Assembly: GCA_944338265.1 (NCBI GenBank)
Contig: CALVLO010000048.1
Coordinates: forward strand, 1-10,282
Reading direction: 5' to 3'
Length of the DNA stretch: 10,282 bases
Source of the DNA: an uncultured Clostridia bacterium
GTDB lineage: Bacteria > Bacillota > Clostridia > Christensenellales > Borkfalkiaceae
The translations under genes and the position numbers were made by a program. This document shows, one piece after another, positions 1 through 7,349 of this stretch. Position 1 is the first letter of the stretch. Every line of letters starts with the position of its first letter. Below the pieces are notes generated by a model. That model did no database searches and was not told the DNA's origin. It saw nothing but the letters and a program-made list of their open reading frames with translations.

Positions 1-1123
1 AGTTGCCCATCGCCGTCAGGAAGCCGTTCTCGATGGCGAGCAGGTCGGCAACGCAATACTCGTAACTCGTCCACGCATGCGGCGCACACTCGTTGTTGGT
101 CGTGAGCAGCAGGCTCGTGGGCGTGCGGTAAACGAACACCAGATTGACCGAAGACTCAGTATTGTTGTACGTTTCGAAGCAGATATACGCCTTCTTTGCG
201 GTATCCGCATCCATGCCGAACAGCGCCGTCTTGTTGAGCAGCTTGGAGGAAATTTCCATCTGCAGCCAATTTCCGGAATTTGTTCCGCCGAACTTGGCGT
301 GCAGCACCTTGCTGCCCGAAGGCGCCGTCAGCCCGAAGTCCTCCGCCTCGACGACTTCCGTGATCCCGGGGTTATCGTTGGTGAACATGTACCCCTGCCA
401 CAGGCTCTCAAAGTCGGCGATCTCGTTCTCGCGCAGCGGCACGTCGAAGTCGGTTGCCGAGGGATCCGGCTTTTTGATGAGCCACATATTATCGAGATAG
501 TAGCGCGGCGTTCTGCCCTCGCCCTCCTCCACGACGTTTGCGCTCCCCGCGCTTTCAAAGCGGAAGTAAACGCCGTACACGGAGGTAAGATCTCCCGCGA
601 TGGCAAGCAGCGAAGCTTCCACGGGCAATTCGCATGCGTTCCATCCGGGGCTGAGCGTAAAGCTCTTTTCGCCGACGCGGTTGATCGAAGTCACCCCACT
701 GATATCCGATGCAAACCCTGCATAGACCGTCTTCTCCCCGTCCTGCGCGTTGTAGATATCGAACGTGACATACTCGGCGTAGGAGAGATCGGAATAGTCA
801 AACCCGTGGGTATCCGATTTGAGCGAGAACATGACGATGGGCGAAGAGGAAGTAACGTACTTCCCGCCGAGCGGATCGAGCCGCACGGAGCGCTCGCCCT
901 GCGTCACATACTGCTTATCCGCATTCAGGCTGACACTGCCGAAATCGTTGTAGATGAGCGCCGTCTGCAAATCGGTCGTCCAATCTTCAAACCCGTTGAT
1001 GAGAACGTCCTCTTTGAGCACCGTCTCGGGATCGGGCGTCTCTTCTTTTTTCGCGCAGCCTGCAAAGCCTGCCGCGCACGAGAGGGTAAGAAGTCCCGCA
1101 AGCAATACATATTTTACTTTCAT
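1..1123 (-). CDS. Modular lipoprotein with jelly-roll-like repeats (3' end beyond window)
   Basis: This partial gene starts with ATG at 1123 and reads 374 codons to the window edge without a stop. The start follows an AGGGGGTG ribosome binding site that overlaps the stop codon of the preceding gene, 12 bases away. The N-terminus is a lipoprotein signal: hydrophobic residues 5-22, then FAGC with Cys23 as the likely lipidated residue (Cys16 is a less likely alternative). A charged linker (AKKEETPDPE) follows. The mature part shows two similar beta-rich units. The first, about residues 43-215, carries FEDW, a DIYN strand (122-125) and PGWN (159-162). The second, about 235-374, carries DFES and FETYN (316-320). 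Such units resemble carbohydrate-binding jelly rolls, and the first resembles the C-terminal end of the neighbouring GH123-like protein. No catalytic signature is visible. A surface glycan-binding role is inferred from the modules and the operon. A catalytic domain beyond the window cannot be excluded. Confidence 0.88.
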   Translation of the reverse strand, partial: MKVKYVLLAGLLTLSCAAGFAGCAKKEETPDPETVLKEDVLINGFEDWTTDLQTALIYNDFGSVSLNADKQYVTQGERSVRLDPLGGKYVTSSSPIVMFSLKSDTHGFDYSDLSYAEYVTFDIYNAQDGEKTVYAGFASDISGVTSINRVGEKSFTLSPGWNACELPVEASLLAIAGDLTSVYGVYFRFESAGSANVVEEGEGRTPRYYLDNMWLIKKPDPSATDFDVPLRENEIADFESLWQGYMFTNDNPGITEVVEAEDFGLTAPSGSKVLHAKFGGTNSGNWLQMEISSKLLNKTALFGMDADTAKKAYICFETYNNTESSVNLVFVYRTPTSLLLTTNNECAPHAWTSYEYCVADLLAIENGFLTAMGN

Positions 1124-1135
1124 CTGCGCACCCCC

Positions 1136-3625
1136 TTAAAATCCGTATACGGTCATCGTGCCGAACACGACCGTCTTTTCGCTGTAATTCGCCGCGAGGT
1201 CGGTAAAGTACAGCCCGAGCGACTGAATAGTACCCCCCCCCGCCGTTTGCGAGATGTCTGCGATCTCCAGCACATTCCAACCGGGCACAAGCGTCTCGTT
1301 CGCAACGGAAACGCCGTAGCTGCTGTTCGAGAGCTTTGCCGTCACGCGGAAGGTCATTTCATCCTGCGTCGGGTTGTAAATGTTGAGCACGACCGCCTTG
1401 GTATCTGCGCCGATCGCCGCAACGGCGTTTCCGCTCAGCGTAACGTATTGGTTGGCATTCGTCACGGCGCCGAGATCGAGCTTGAGGACGCTCGCATCCG
1501 TCTCGTAACCGCTGCCGTCGACGACGGCTTTGCTGAGCGTGCCGCCGCCCTGCGCGATGCTCTCCGAAAGCGCCGCGGCATCGAGGATGGCGATCTTCCC
1601 CTCCGCAAGGGTAAAGCTCTCCGTCTGCCCGCCGCCGCTCACGGTGAAGGAAAGCGCCGCCGCCTTCGATGTATCCACCGTAATATCCCATGTGCCGTTC
1701 GCGCCGGAAACGGTGCCCGCGCCCTCCGGAACGGTGAGCGTGCTGCCCGCCGCCGCTTTTACGGTGTACGTCACCGAAGTGCCGTTCTCTTTCACGCCGG
1801 TGATGCCCACGGAGAGCGGGCTTTCGGCGAGCTCCAAAAGGCGGATAACGGCTTCGCGCGCAAGCTGCACGCGCTCGGACGTAGAGACGACCTTCGCGCC
1901 CTGATAGATGAGCGAAGAGACCTTGCGCTGAATATCCTCGTAGTCATACCCCTTCCCCGCATACGCCTCGTGCAGGGCATACCAGAGTTCATACTCCTCC
2001 GCCCCGTCGCGGATGGCTTCGAGGCGCAGCGAGGGAAGCGGCTCGTCCATGCCGTAAGGCGCACCGGGATACAGCAGGTACCCGTCGCCGTTGGCGTTCT
2101 CGTACCGCTCCGCCGTGCCGTAATAATCGTCGATGGGAAGGTACGCGCCGTTGCCCACATACTGCTGATAGAGATCCGCCGCCCAATAGAAATTGCCGGA
2201 GATATCGTACTCGCTCATCATCCAGCCCAACGAACGGGCAGAGGCGAGCGTATCGTCAATGTGATAGGTCGGATAGGGCGCGTGCGGTTGGTTGCAGGTG
2301 TAGATCCAGCGCTGTTGCTGCTGCGCATACACTTCGCGCTGCGAAGCGCTGTCGTACAGGCTGATGAGCGGGCACGCCGTAATGATCTTCTGCGTATCCG
2401 TATCGGGCGTCCACGTCGTCGTCAGCGAAACGATGAGCGGGAAGTTTTCGAGCGAGGTGGTGATCTCCTCCACGAACTCCGTGGAGATCCCCTTTGCCGC
2501 GGCAGCCTCTTGGAGGTGCGCCTTGGCATTCGAGACCGCGCTCTCGAACTGCTCTGCGACCCCTGGAACGCGCTCGAGCGTGTTGTTGAGGTCGGGCTCG
2601 TCGATGATGCTCACCGTGCAGATGGCATAAGACATGAGGTCAAACCCTGTCTTCTTTTCCGCATCGTAGCTTTCGAGCGCCACGTCGATGATGGCGTTGA
2701 GGTACTTGCCGAAGATGGTCCCGTTCAGCGTGGGAAGCCCCGTCTCGCTGTCCGTCATCGTGGGCGTGGGCACGGCGAAGGTGCTCATCTTGGGGTTTTC
2801 CTGCAACAGGTCATACGCCTTTTTGGCATATTCCGCAATGCTCTCGTCGGTATAGTTGGAGTCGTTGCCTGTCATGATGAGCCCGGGAGAGATGCGGTAT
2901 TCCGCCATGACGGAGATGTAGGAATCGAGCATATCCTGCGTGCTGTTGAGTTCGCCCAGCCAATGCCCGAAGGTAACGTTGAACTTGGACTGCGTGTGCG
3001 TCGTCTGGCTGACGAGAATGTTGTTGACGTTGAGCGTAACGGGGACGGACGATTGCGCGCCGTCGTAGGTCACCTTCATCGTGCCCGTATACGTCCCCGC
3101 CGCCTGGTCCGTGGGAACGTTGAAGGTGATATACACCCCCTGATTGTTCCCCGCAGCGATGGTGTTCTCGCCGTATTCCACCGCCTTGCCGATGGGAAGC
3201 AGCGCATCGGGATACATGCCCGCCTCGGCGCCGTTGCCTTCGAACGTCGACTTCACTTCGATATACTTTTCGTGATAGACGAGGATATTCTCGGCTTCGA
3301 ACGTGTTCCCCGCCCCGTCCGTCAGGTCGGAGACCTCCACGTTGTAGGCGGCGATATCCTGATTTGCCGTGAGAATGAGCTGCGTGCTCTCATACTCCCC
3401 TTTGCAGGCGGATACGGCGACCTTCGGCTCCATGCGCACGGCATTTTCGCTGCCCTCGGCATCCTGCAAGATCTTCTCCGTCGCGTATGTGGACCAGATG
3501 TCCACCGCGCCGGTCTCCGCCTCCGCGTGCATGACGCTCCCGATAGGCAGAAGCAGCGCCGCCGCAGAAAGCATGTACGCCGTCGCTTTCAACAACGGCT
3601 TTGTTGAGCGTACCTTATTCATCAT
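1136..3625 (-). CDS. Secreted GH123/DUF4091-type glycosidase-like protein
   Basis: The product is an 829-residue exported protein. Residues 1-36 form a signal peptide: basic start, hydrophobic 16-31, AEA at 34-36 before the probable cleavage site. It is not a lipoprotein. An N-terminal beta region (about 40-205, with ACKGEYES at 73-80) precedes an alpha/beta region with adjacent acids Asp342-Glu343 in a DEP motif. The GH123 family uses such an Asp-Glu pair for substrate-assisted hydrolysis of beta-N-acetylgalactosaminides. Residues 512-545 (GDGYLLYPG, then PSLRLEAIRDGAEEYE) are the typical DUF4091/GH123 signature. Two beta modules follow, about 603-680 and 697-829, the last with NIYN (748-751) and PGWN (781-784) as in the downstream lipoprotein. 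The gene is fourth in the operon, 16 bases after the binding protein. Two ATGs lie at 3625 and 3622. The second has the better spacing (7 against 4 bases) to AGGAGG at 3630-3635. The family assignment is solid, but many DUF4091 proteins are uncharacterised, so exact GalNAc specificity is inference. Confidence 0.88.
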   Translation of the reverse strand: MMNKVRSTKPLLKATAYMLSAAALLLPIGSVMHAEAETGAVDIWSTYATEKILQDAEGSENAVRMEPKVAVSACKGEYESTQLILTANQDIAAYNVEVSDLTDGAGNTFEAENILVYHEKYIEVKSTFEGNGAEAGMYPDALLPIGKAVEYGENTIAAGNNQGVYITFNVPTDQAAGTYTGTMKVTYDGAQSSVPVTLNVNNILVSQTTHTQSKFNVTFGHWLGELNSTQDMLDSYISVMAEYRISPGLIMTGNDSNYTDESIAEYAKKAYDLLQENPKMSTFAVPTPTMTDSETGLPTLNGTIFGKYLNAIIDVALESYDAEKKTGFDLMSYAICTVSIIDEPDLNNTLERVPGVAEQFESAVSNAKAHLQEAAAAKGISTEFVEEITTSLENFPLIVSLTTTWTPDTDTQKIITACPLISLYDSASQREVYAQQQQRWIYTCNQPHAPYPTYHIDDTLASARSLGWMMSEYDISGNFYWAADLYQQYVGNGAYLPIDDYYGTAERYENANGDGYLLYPGAPYGMDEPLPSLRLEAIRDGAEEYELWYALHEAYAGKGYDYEDIQRKVSSLIYQGAKVVSTSERVQLAREAVIRLLELAESPLSVGITGVKENGTSVTYTVKAAAGSTLTVPEGAGTVSGANGTWDITVDTSKAAALSFTVSGGGQTESFTLAEGKIAILDAAALSESIAQGGGTLSKAVVDGSGYETDASVLKLDLGAVTNANQYVTLSGNAVAAIGADTKAVVLNIYNPTQDEMTFRVTAKLSNSSYGVSVANETLVPGWNVLEIADISQTAGGGTIQSLGLYFTDLAANYSEKTVVFGTMTVYGF
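1233..1241 (-). repeat. G9 homopolymer inside the GH123-like gene
   Basis: Nine C on the plus strand read as nine G in the coding strand, giving Ala-Gly-Gly-Gly at about residues 795-798, some 31 residues before the stop. It is the longest G/C homopolymer I noticed in the window. A run of this length is prone to replication slippage and also to sequencing error. Confidence 0.85.
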
Positions 3626-3641
3626 TTTCCCTCCTTATTGT

Positions 3642-5249
3642 TTAACGGATGCCCGCCTGCGCGCAGGCAGTGTTGAAGCGCGAACTGTTGTTTTCCGTCC
3701 AATATGCGATGATCTTATTGTTGAGATCCTTTGCCGACCATTTATTCGTAAGGAACTCATACCCGGGGTTGCCGTAGGGCTCCCACGGCGAGAAGCCGCC
3801 GCGCAGCACGAGCGGGTACATTGCCACGTTGGGCATAATGTTGAGGTCGGGATCGTTGAACAGCGTAAGGCGCTGTTTCTGCATGGCGGAGAAGCTGTTC
3901 CAGAGCGTCTCGTTCTGCTGATAGTCGTAATCGAACGGAAGGCTCGCACCGCCCGTAACGGAGGCATACGTCTCGAGCGACTTATCCGTCGCCATGTACA
4001 GGATGAAGTCCGCCGCAAGCTCCTTGGCGGGAGAGCACTCGGGAATAACGATGTTGTGGCGCGGCCCGATGGAATAGACGAGCATGCGCGCATCGTGCAC
4101 GGTCTTAAAATCCTCCTCCTTGATCCCCTTGCCTGCAAGCGCGGAATACTTTGCCTCGGCTTCCGCCACCGTGTTGCAGCCGTTATCCACCGCTTCCACA
4201 ACGAGGGAGAGCGTGGCGTCATCTTGGATGGAGGGCGTCTTTTCGCGGATAGAACTCAGCACGGGCGCGTTCATCAGCCGCACTTCGCCCGCGCCGGGCG
4301 CGTTGGCGGCAAAGTCGCGCTCTTCCAGATCGAACCAGTCGCCGTTCGCCATAAAGAGCGCCGTCCCGAGCACGACCTCGTTCTGCGCGCGGCGGTATGC
4401 GTCGCGCTCGGCAGATGCGACCAGATTGGTGTAAGACATCATCTTCTCCGTCGCTTCCAGCGCCTTCAGCTTGCCCTGTTGATTGACGACCGCGCTCGTC
4501 AGATTGCCTTCGCTGTCGATCCCGCGGAAGTAATTGGCATAGTTTGCTGCCCCTTCATACTGCGCCCACCACGTTTCCACGGTATAGTTCACATAGGCAG
4601 AGACGCCATAGGAGATGAACGCCGTATCCGAAGAGTAAACGGTTTTATCCACCTTGCCCGTTGCGATTTGCTCGCAGATGGCGAACAGCTCTTCCGTCGT
4701 GTTGGGCTCTTCGAAGCCGAGCTTCTCAAGAACGGTCGCGTTATAGGCGATGCCCGTCATGCCCGAGGCAAACGTCGCCGTATAGTAGTGCGGATCCTCC
4801 GCGGTGCTCGAAGGGTCGCGGTTGGACTCCAGAACGGAGTCATACATTTTTTCCGCAAACGTGACCCCCTCCCCGGGAATGGTCTTGTTGTAGACGAGCT
4901 CCGTAAGATCCACCGCCGTATTGCCCTCGCCGAGGAAGCCCTCCAGGTTGGTGCACATGATCACGTCGTAATCGGTACTGTTGTTGGTGAGCCAGTTCTT
5001 GGAATTTTGCTCGACGGCATCCTGGCTGAACGAGACCTGCAAATTGGGATATTTCTCCTTCACCCACGCCTCTTCTTGGAAGGCGTCCAACATCTGTTCC
5101 GCCCACTGATAGCCATAGCCGAGGTTGCACACATACACTTCGAGCGTCTCGGGATTGTCGGAGTCGACCTTTTTCCCGCAGCCGGCAAGCATTGTGAGCG
5201 ACGTCCCGGCAAGCAGTGCGGCGGTAACCACACAAGCGACCTTTTTCAT
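3642..5249 (-). CDS. Sugar ABC transporter solute-binding lipoprotein (LplA-like)
   Basis: This 535-residue lipoprotein would capture the sugar outside the membrane and deliver it to the two permeases encoded just upstream. It has a basic start (MKKVA), a hydrophobic core at 5-20 and a classical LAGC lipobox with Cys24 as the lipid anchor. The mature part looks like a family 1 extracellular sugar-binding protein: an initial beta strand (TLEVYV, 35-40), GIAYN (166-170), a Trp pair at 227-228 and ALFMANGDW (297-305). These are typical hinge or ligand-pocket segments. At 535 residues it is longer than the usual 400-450 and matches the larger LplA/YtcQ type. The ATG at 5249 follows AAGGAGG with good spacing, 23 bases after the permease stop. 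A GC-rich hairpin lies just before its stop codon. The ligand cannot be read from the sequence. The hydrolase genes around it suggest an oligosaccharide, possibly amino-sugar-containing. Confidence 0.93.
   Translation of the reverse strand: MKKVACVVTAALLAGTSLTMLAGCGKKVDSDNPETLEVYVCNLGYGYQWAEQMLDAFQEEAWVKEKYPNLQVSFSQDAVEQNSKNWLTNNSTDYDVIMCTNLEGFLGEGNTAVDLTELVYNKTIPGEGVTFAEKMYDSVLESNRDPSSTAEDPHYYTATFASGMTGIAYNATVLEKLGFEEPNTTEELFAICEQIATGKVDKTVYSSDTAFISYGVSAYVNYTVETWWAQYEGAANYANYFRGIDSEGNLTSAVVNQQGKLKALEATEKMMSYTNLVASAERDAYRRAQNEVVLGTALFMANGDWFDLEERDFAANAPGAGEVRLMNAPVLSSIREKTPSIQDDATLSLVVEAVDNGCNTVAEAEAKYSALAGKGIKEEDFKTVHDARMLVYSIGPRHNIVIPECSPAKELAADFILYMATDKSLETYASVTGGASLPFDYDYQQNETLWNSFSAMQKQRLTLFNDPDLNIMPNVAMYPLVLRGGFSPWEPYGNPGYEFLTNKWSAKDLNNKIIAYWTENNSSRFNTACAQAGIR
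3650..3669 (-). promoter_or_regulatory. GC-rich hairpin at the 3' end of the binding-protein gene
   Basis: In the mRNA, TGCCTGC and GCGGGCA pair (7 pairs, one G-U) around the 6-base loop GCGCAG. An alternative fold uses the perfect palindrome at 3655-3668. The hairpin covers the last codons before the stop and is not followed by a U-run, so it is not a terminator. It could act as a processing or stability element that separates transporter from enzyme expression. Confidence 0.4.
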
Positions 5250-5272
5250 AACATTTCCTCCTTATAGGCGCG

Positions 5273-6181
5273 TCAGCCCTTTAATCCGCCGACGGCAAAA
5301 TTTTTCATGATAACGTTGGAAAAACAAGTAAAAATAATGAGGATGGGCAGCATGGAGATGACGAGCGCCGCAAAATACACGGTGGAATATCCCTGCCGCG
5401 GCAGCGTCCGCGAAACGCCGTACATGCCCGAGGCAATGGTGGGGAAACTCGGCAGGTACATGAGAACGTCCATGTAGTCGTTCCATGCCGCGATGCCCGA
5501 GACGATGCTGAGCGTCACGATGGCGGGCAGTGCCTGCGGAAGCATGATGCTGAAGAACACGCGCGCATGCCCCGCGCCGTCCATGAACGCCGCCTCGGCA
5601 TAGCTCCACGAAACGTTCCTGAAAAAGCCGTACAGCACAAGGAAGTTGAGTCCCGTTCCGCACAGGTGCTTCAAAATCACATAGACGGGCGAATCGTAGA
5701 TATGCAAGACGTTATAGACGAGGTTGAAGAGCGCGCCCGTCGTCCCGACGGTAGGAATGGTCATCGTAAAGATGATCACGCCGTACATGAACCCCCGCAG
5801 CTTAAAGCGGTATTTTGCAAGCGCGTAGCCCGTAAAGGCGCTCATCAGCACGCCGCCGAGCGTATAGACGATCGTGTACCAGATGCTGTTAAAGAACATC
5901 ATAAAGATGTTCGCATCGTTGTAGCTCAGCTGCGTAAAGGCATAGGCGTAATTGTCCCAATGCAGGGCGGAAGGAAACTCAAACGCCTTTCCGAGCGCGA
6001 GATTAACTTCGTAGATCGTCCTATCCTGCAGCGAATTGATGAACAGCCACAAGAGCGGGAAAATGAGCGACGCCGCATACAGAAAGAAGAGCGCAAACAC
6101 AATGCCAAAGAGCACTTTTTCCCCGCGGGAACGCTGATAAAGGATGGAGGATTCGCGGATCTTTTTCTTGAAAAATTTCAT
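5273..6181 (-). CDS. Carbohydrate ABC transporter permease, LplC/MalG type
   Basis: This is a 302-residue inner-membrane subunit of the sugar importer. Hydrophobic stretches near 24-50, 93-122, 131-155, 165-187, 215-235 and 268-291 fit the usual six membrane segments. The cytoplasmic EAA loop, which docks onto the ATPase, is at 196-215, with Glu196-Ala-Ala, Gly202 and a closing Leu214-Pro215. The protein ends in GGLKG, close to the GAVKG tail common in MalG-type permeases. The start ATG at 6181 has a GGGAGGGG ribosome binding site and sits 15 bases after the stop of the partner permease, so the two are surely cotranscribed and probably translated in step. Length is normal for LplC/YtcP proteins. 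The substrate is not readable from the permease. Confidence 0.95.
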   Translation of the reverse strand: MKFFKKKIRESSILYQRSRGEKVLFGIVFALFFLYAASLIFPLLWLFINSLQDRTIYEVNLALGKAFEFPSALHWDNYAYAFTQLSYNDANIFMMFFNSIWYTIVYTLGGVLMSAFTGYALAKYRFKLRGFMYGVIIFTMTIPTVGTTGALFNLVYNVLHIYDSPVYVILKHLCGTGLNFLVLYGFFRNVSWSYAEAAFMDGAGHARVFFSIMLPQALPAIVTLSIVSGIAAWNDYMDVLMYLPSFPTIASGMYGVSRTLPRQGYSTVYFAALVISMLPILIIFTCFSNVIMKNFAVGGLKG

Positions 6182-6196
6182 CGTCTGCCCCTCCCC

Positions 6197-7240
6197 TCAA
6201 TATTCCACAGCCGGGATCTTCTCAATGAGGTGGCGCACAAACAGGATGAACGGCACGCCGATGCAGGTAAAGATGAGCCCTGCGCAGGAGACCAGCCCGT
6301 AGTTGCCAGTGCCGCCGTATGTCCCGCCGCCGTACACCTGCTGATAGATCCAGAAGGAGAGCGTCATCGTGTTGTAGCCGCCGTCCGGATGGAACAACAG
6401 GATGGGACCGCTCGCATTGAAGATCCCCGTCAGGAGGAAGATCACGAGCGTCGAAACGGAAGACCAGATCATGGGCAGGATCAGGAAGATGAGCTCCTTG
6501 AACGCCGAACAACCGTCAAGGCGGGCAGATTCGAGCACCTCCACGGGAATGCGCGACATTGCACTGCTGATGATGATCATGTTGGTCGTAAAGCCCGTCC
6601 AGACGCAGTACAAAAGGATCGCGGGCGTCGCCGTATCGGGATCGAGTAAATATCCCCCTTCCGGCATCTTCACCCCCATGGCTTTCAGCATCGCGCCGAT
6701 GGGACCCGAGGGAGAGATCATGTTGGAATAGACGCTCACCAGCACGATTCCGGAGATGATGGCGGGCAGGAAAAAGATGACGCGGAAGGCGCGGTATCCC
6801 GCCAGCCGTTTATAGATAAAATAGCTCATCACAAGCGTAAGCGGAAAGATGAGCAGCAAATTCACGGCAAAATATTTGAGCGTGTTGAGGATCGCCATGC
6901 CGATCGTATCGCCGTAGGGCGAAGTCAGCTGATCCCAGAACAGCGTAAAGTTGATCAGGCTCCAATCCCCCGCATTGTCCTGAAAGGCAAGAACAAAGGA
7001 ACTCAAATTGACATACAGCCAAAAAATCAGCCAATTGAGCACGGGCAGCGCCAAAATACATATGAGAAAGATCGTCTCCCGCCGCTTCATGGCAGACTTC
7101 TTCCTTTTTGCAAGATCGTTGTGAGGATGCACGGGCTCCGGCGCCGTGCTCAGAACGCTTTGAATGGGCGCATTTTCTTCTGCCTGCGGCGATGCGCCCT
7201 GCACGGCATTCTCCAAAGCGTCTTTCCATTCTGCTTGCAT
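6197..7240 (-). CDS. Carbohydrate ABC transporter permease, LplB/UgpA type
   Basis: This is the first gene of the minus-strand operon and encodes a 347-residue membrane subunit pairing with the LplC-type permease. About 55 hydrophilic residues precede the first membrane segment (56-78, after KRRET). Further hydrophobic stretches lie near 120-142, 154-172, 205-227, 255-276 and 316-337. The EAA loop is at 237-256 with Glu237, Ala239, Gly243 and Leu255-Pro256. The start at 7240 is chosen because AAGGAGGAG (7247-7255) lies at ideal distance upstream. An internal ATG at 7090 (Met51, directly before the first membrane segment) has only a weaker AAGGAAG, but would give a length closer to the family norm. 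No ATPase gene is present nearby. Lpl-type importers in Bacillota usually share an MsmX/MsmK ATPase encoded elsewhere. Confidence 0.93.
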   Translation of the reverse strand: MQAEWKDALENAVQGASPQAEENAPIQSVLSTAPEPVHPHNDLAKRKKSAMKRRETIFLICILALPVLNWLIFWLYVNLSSFVLAFQDNAGDWSLINFTLFWDQLTSPYGDTIGMAILNTLKYFAVNLLLIFPLTLVMSYFIYKRLAGYRAFRVIFFLPAIISGIVLVSVYSNMISPSGPIGAMLKAMGVKMPEGGYLLDPDTATPAILLYCVWTGFTTNMIIISSAMSRIPVEVLESARLDGCSAFKELIFLILPMIWSSVSTLVIFLLTGIFNASGPILLFHPDGGYNTMTLSFWIYQQVYGGGTYGGTGNYGLVSCAGLIFTCIGVPFILFVRHLIEKIPAVEY

Positions 7241-7245
7241 ACACC

Positions 7246-7256
7246 ACTCCTCCTTA
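7246..7256 (-). promoter_or_regulatory. Ribosome binding site of the transporter operon
   Basis: TAAGGAGGAGT on the minus strand is an almost perfect match to the 16S anti-SD. Its GGAGGAG core ends 6 bases before ATG 7240. It decides for the long form of the first permease against the internal Met51. Confidence 0.85.
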
Positions 7257-7270
7257 TCATTCGTGACTCT

Positions 7271-7279
7271 ATATTAACA
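7271..7279 (-). promoter_or_regulatory. Candidate extended -10 promoter of the transporter operon
   Basis: TGTTAATAT on the minus strand has the TGN extension plus a -10-like TAATAT at 7276-7271. A 17-base spacer places AACAGA in the -35 position (7299-7294), a poor match, as expected for an extended -10 or activator-dependent promoter. Transcription would begin near 7264, leaving a leader of about 24 bases with the ribosome binding site. The dyad at 7275-7300 covers this element. Confidence 0.5.
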
Positions 7280-7300
7280 CATTCCCATGGGGGTCTGTTA
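7275..7300. promoter_or_regulatory. 26-bp imperfect palindrome, probable operator
   Basis: The arms TAACA and TGTTA flank a perfect CCCATGGG core. Ten of 13 symmetric base pairs match. The site spans the interval from the candidate -35 to the -10 of the transporter operon, where a bound protein would block RNA polymerase. It does not match the CcpA cre consensus. The cognate regulator is unknown and need not be the adjacent AraC-type protein. Confidence 0.5.
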
Positions 7301-7314
7301 GTTTTATATCGGCA

Positions 7315-7343
7315 ATTTTTTATAATATCTTCTTATAAAAAAT
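7315..7343. repeat. Perfect inverted repeat, 11-bp arms, 7-bp spacer
   Basis: The arms ATTTTTTATAA (7315-7325) and TTATAAAAAAT (7333-7343) are exact reverse complements around TATCTTC. The site ends 7 bases before the -35 of the regulator gene, so it occupies the UP-element position there. It lies roughly 50-80 bases upstream of the predicted operon start, a normal place for an activator. No gene ends here, so a terminator role makes little sense. Confidence 0.55.
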
Positions 7344-7349
7344 AAATTA

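Noticed and set aside
77..3607. A 1176-codon open frame on the plus strand
   Set aside because: It is antisense and codon-aligned to the lipoprotein and GH123-like genes, both of which have signal peptides, family motifs and ribosome binding sites. Its translation is Arg/His/Val-rich with no recognisable domain. It exists because TTA, CTA and TCA are avoided.
3369..5267. A 632-codon open frame on the plus strand
   Set aside because: It is a shadow of the binding-protein gene, in codon alignment, with no family motif.
5567..6649. A 360-codon open frame on the plus strand across both permeases
   Set aside because: It is antisense to two clear membrane proteins and its charged, non-hydrophobic translation has no recognisable domain.
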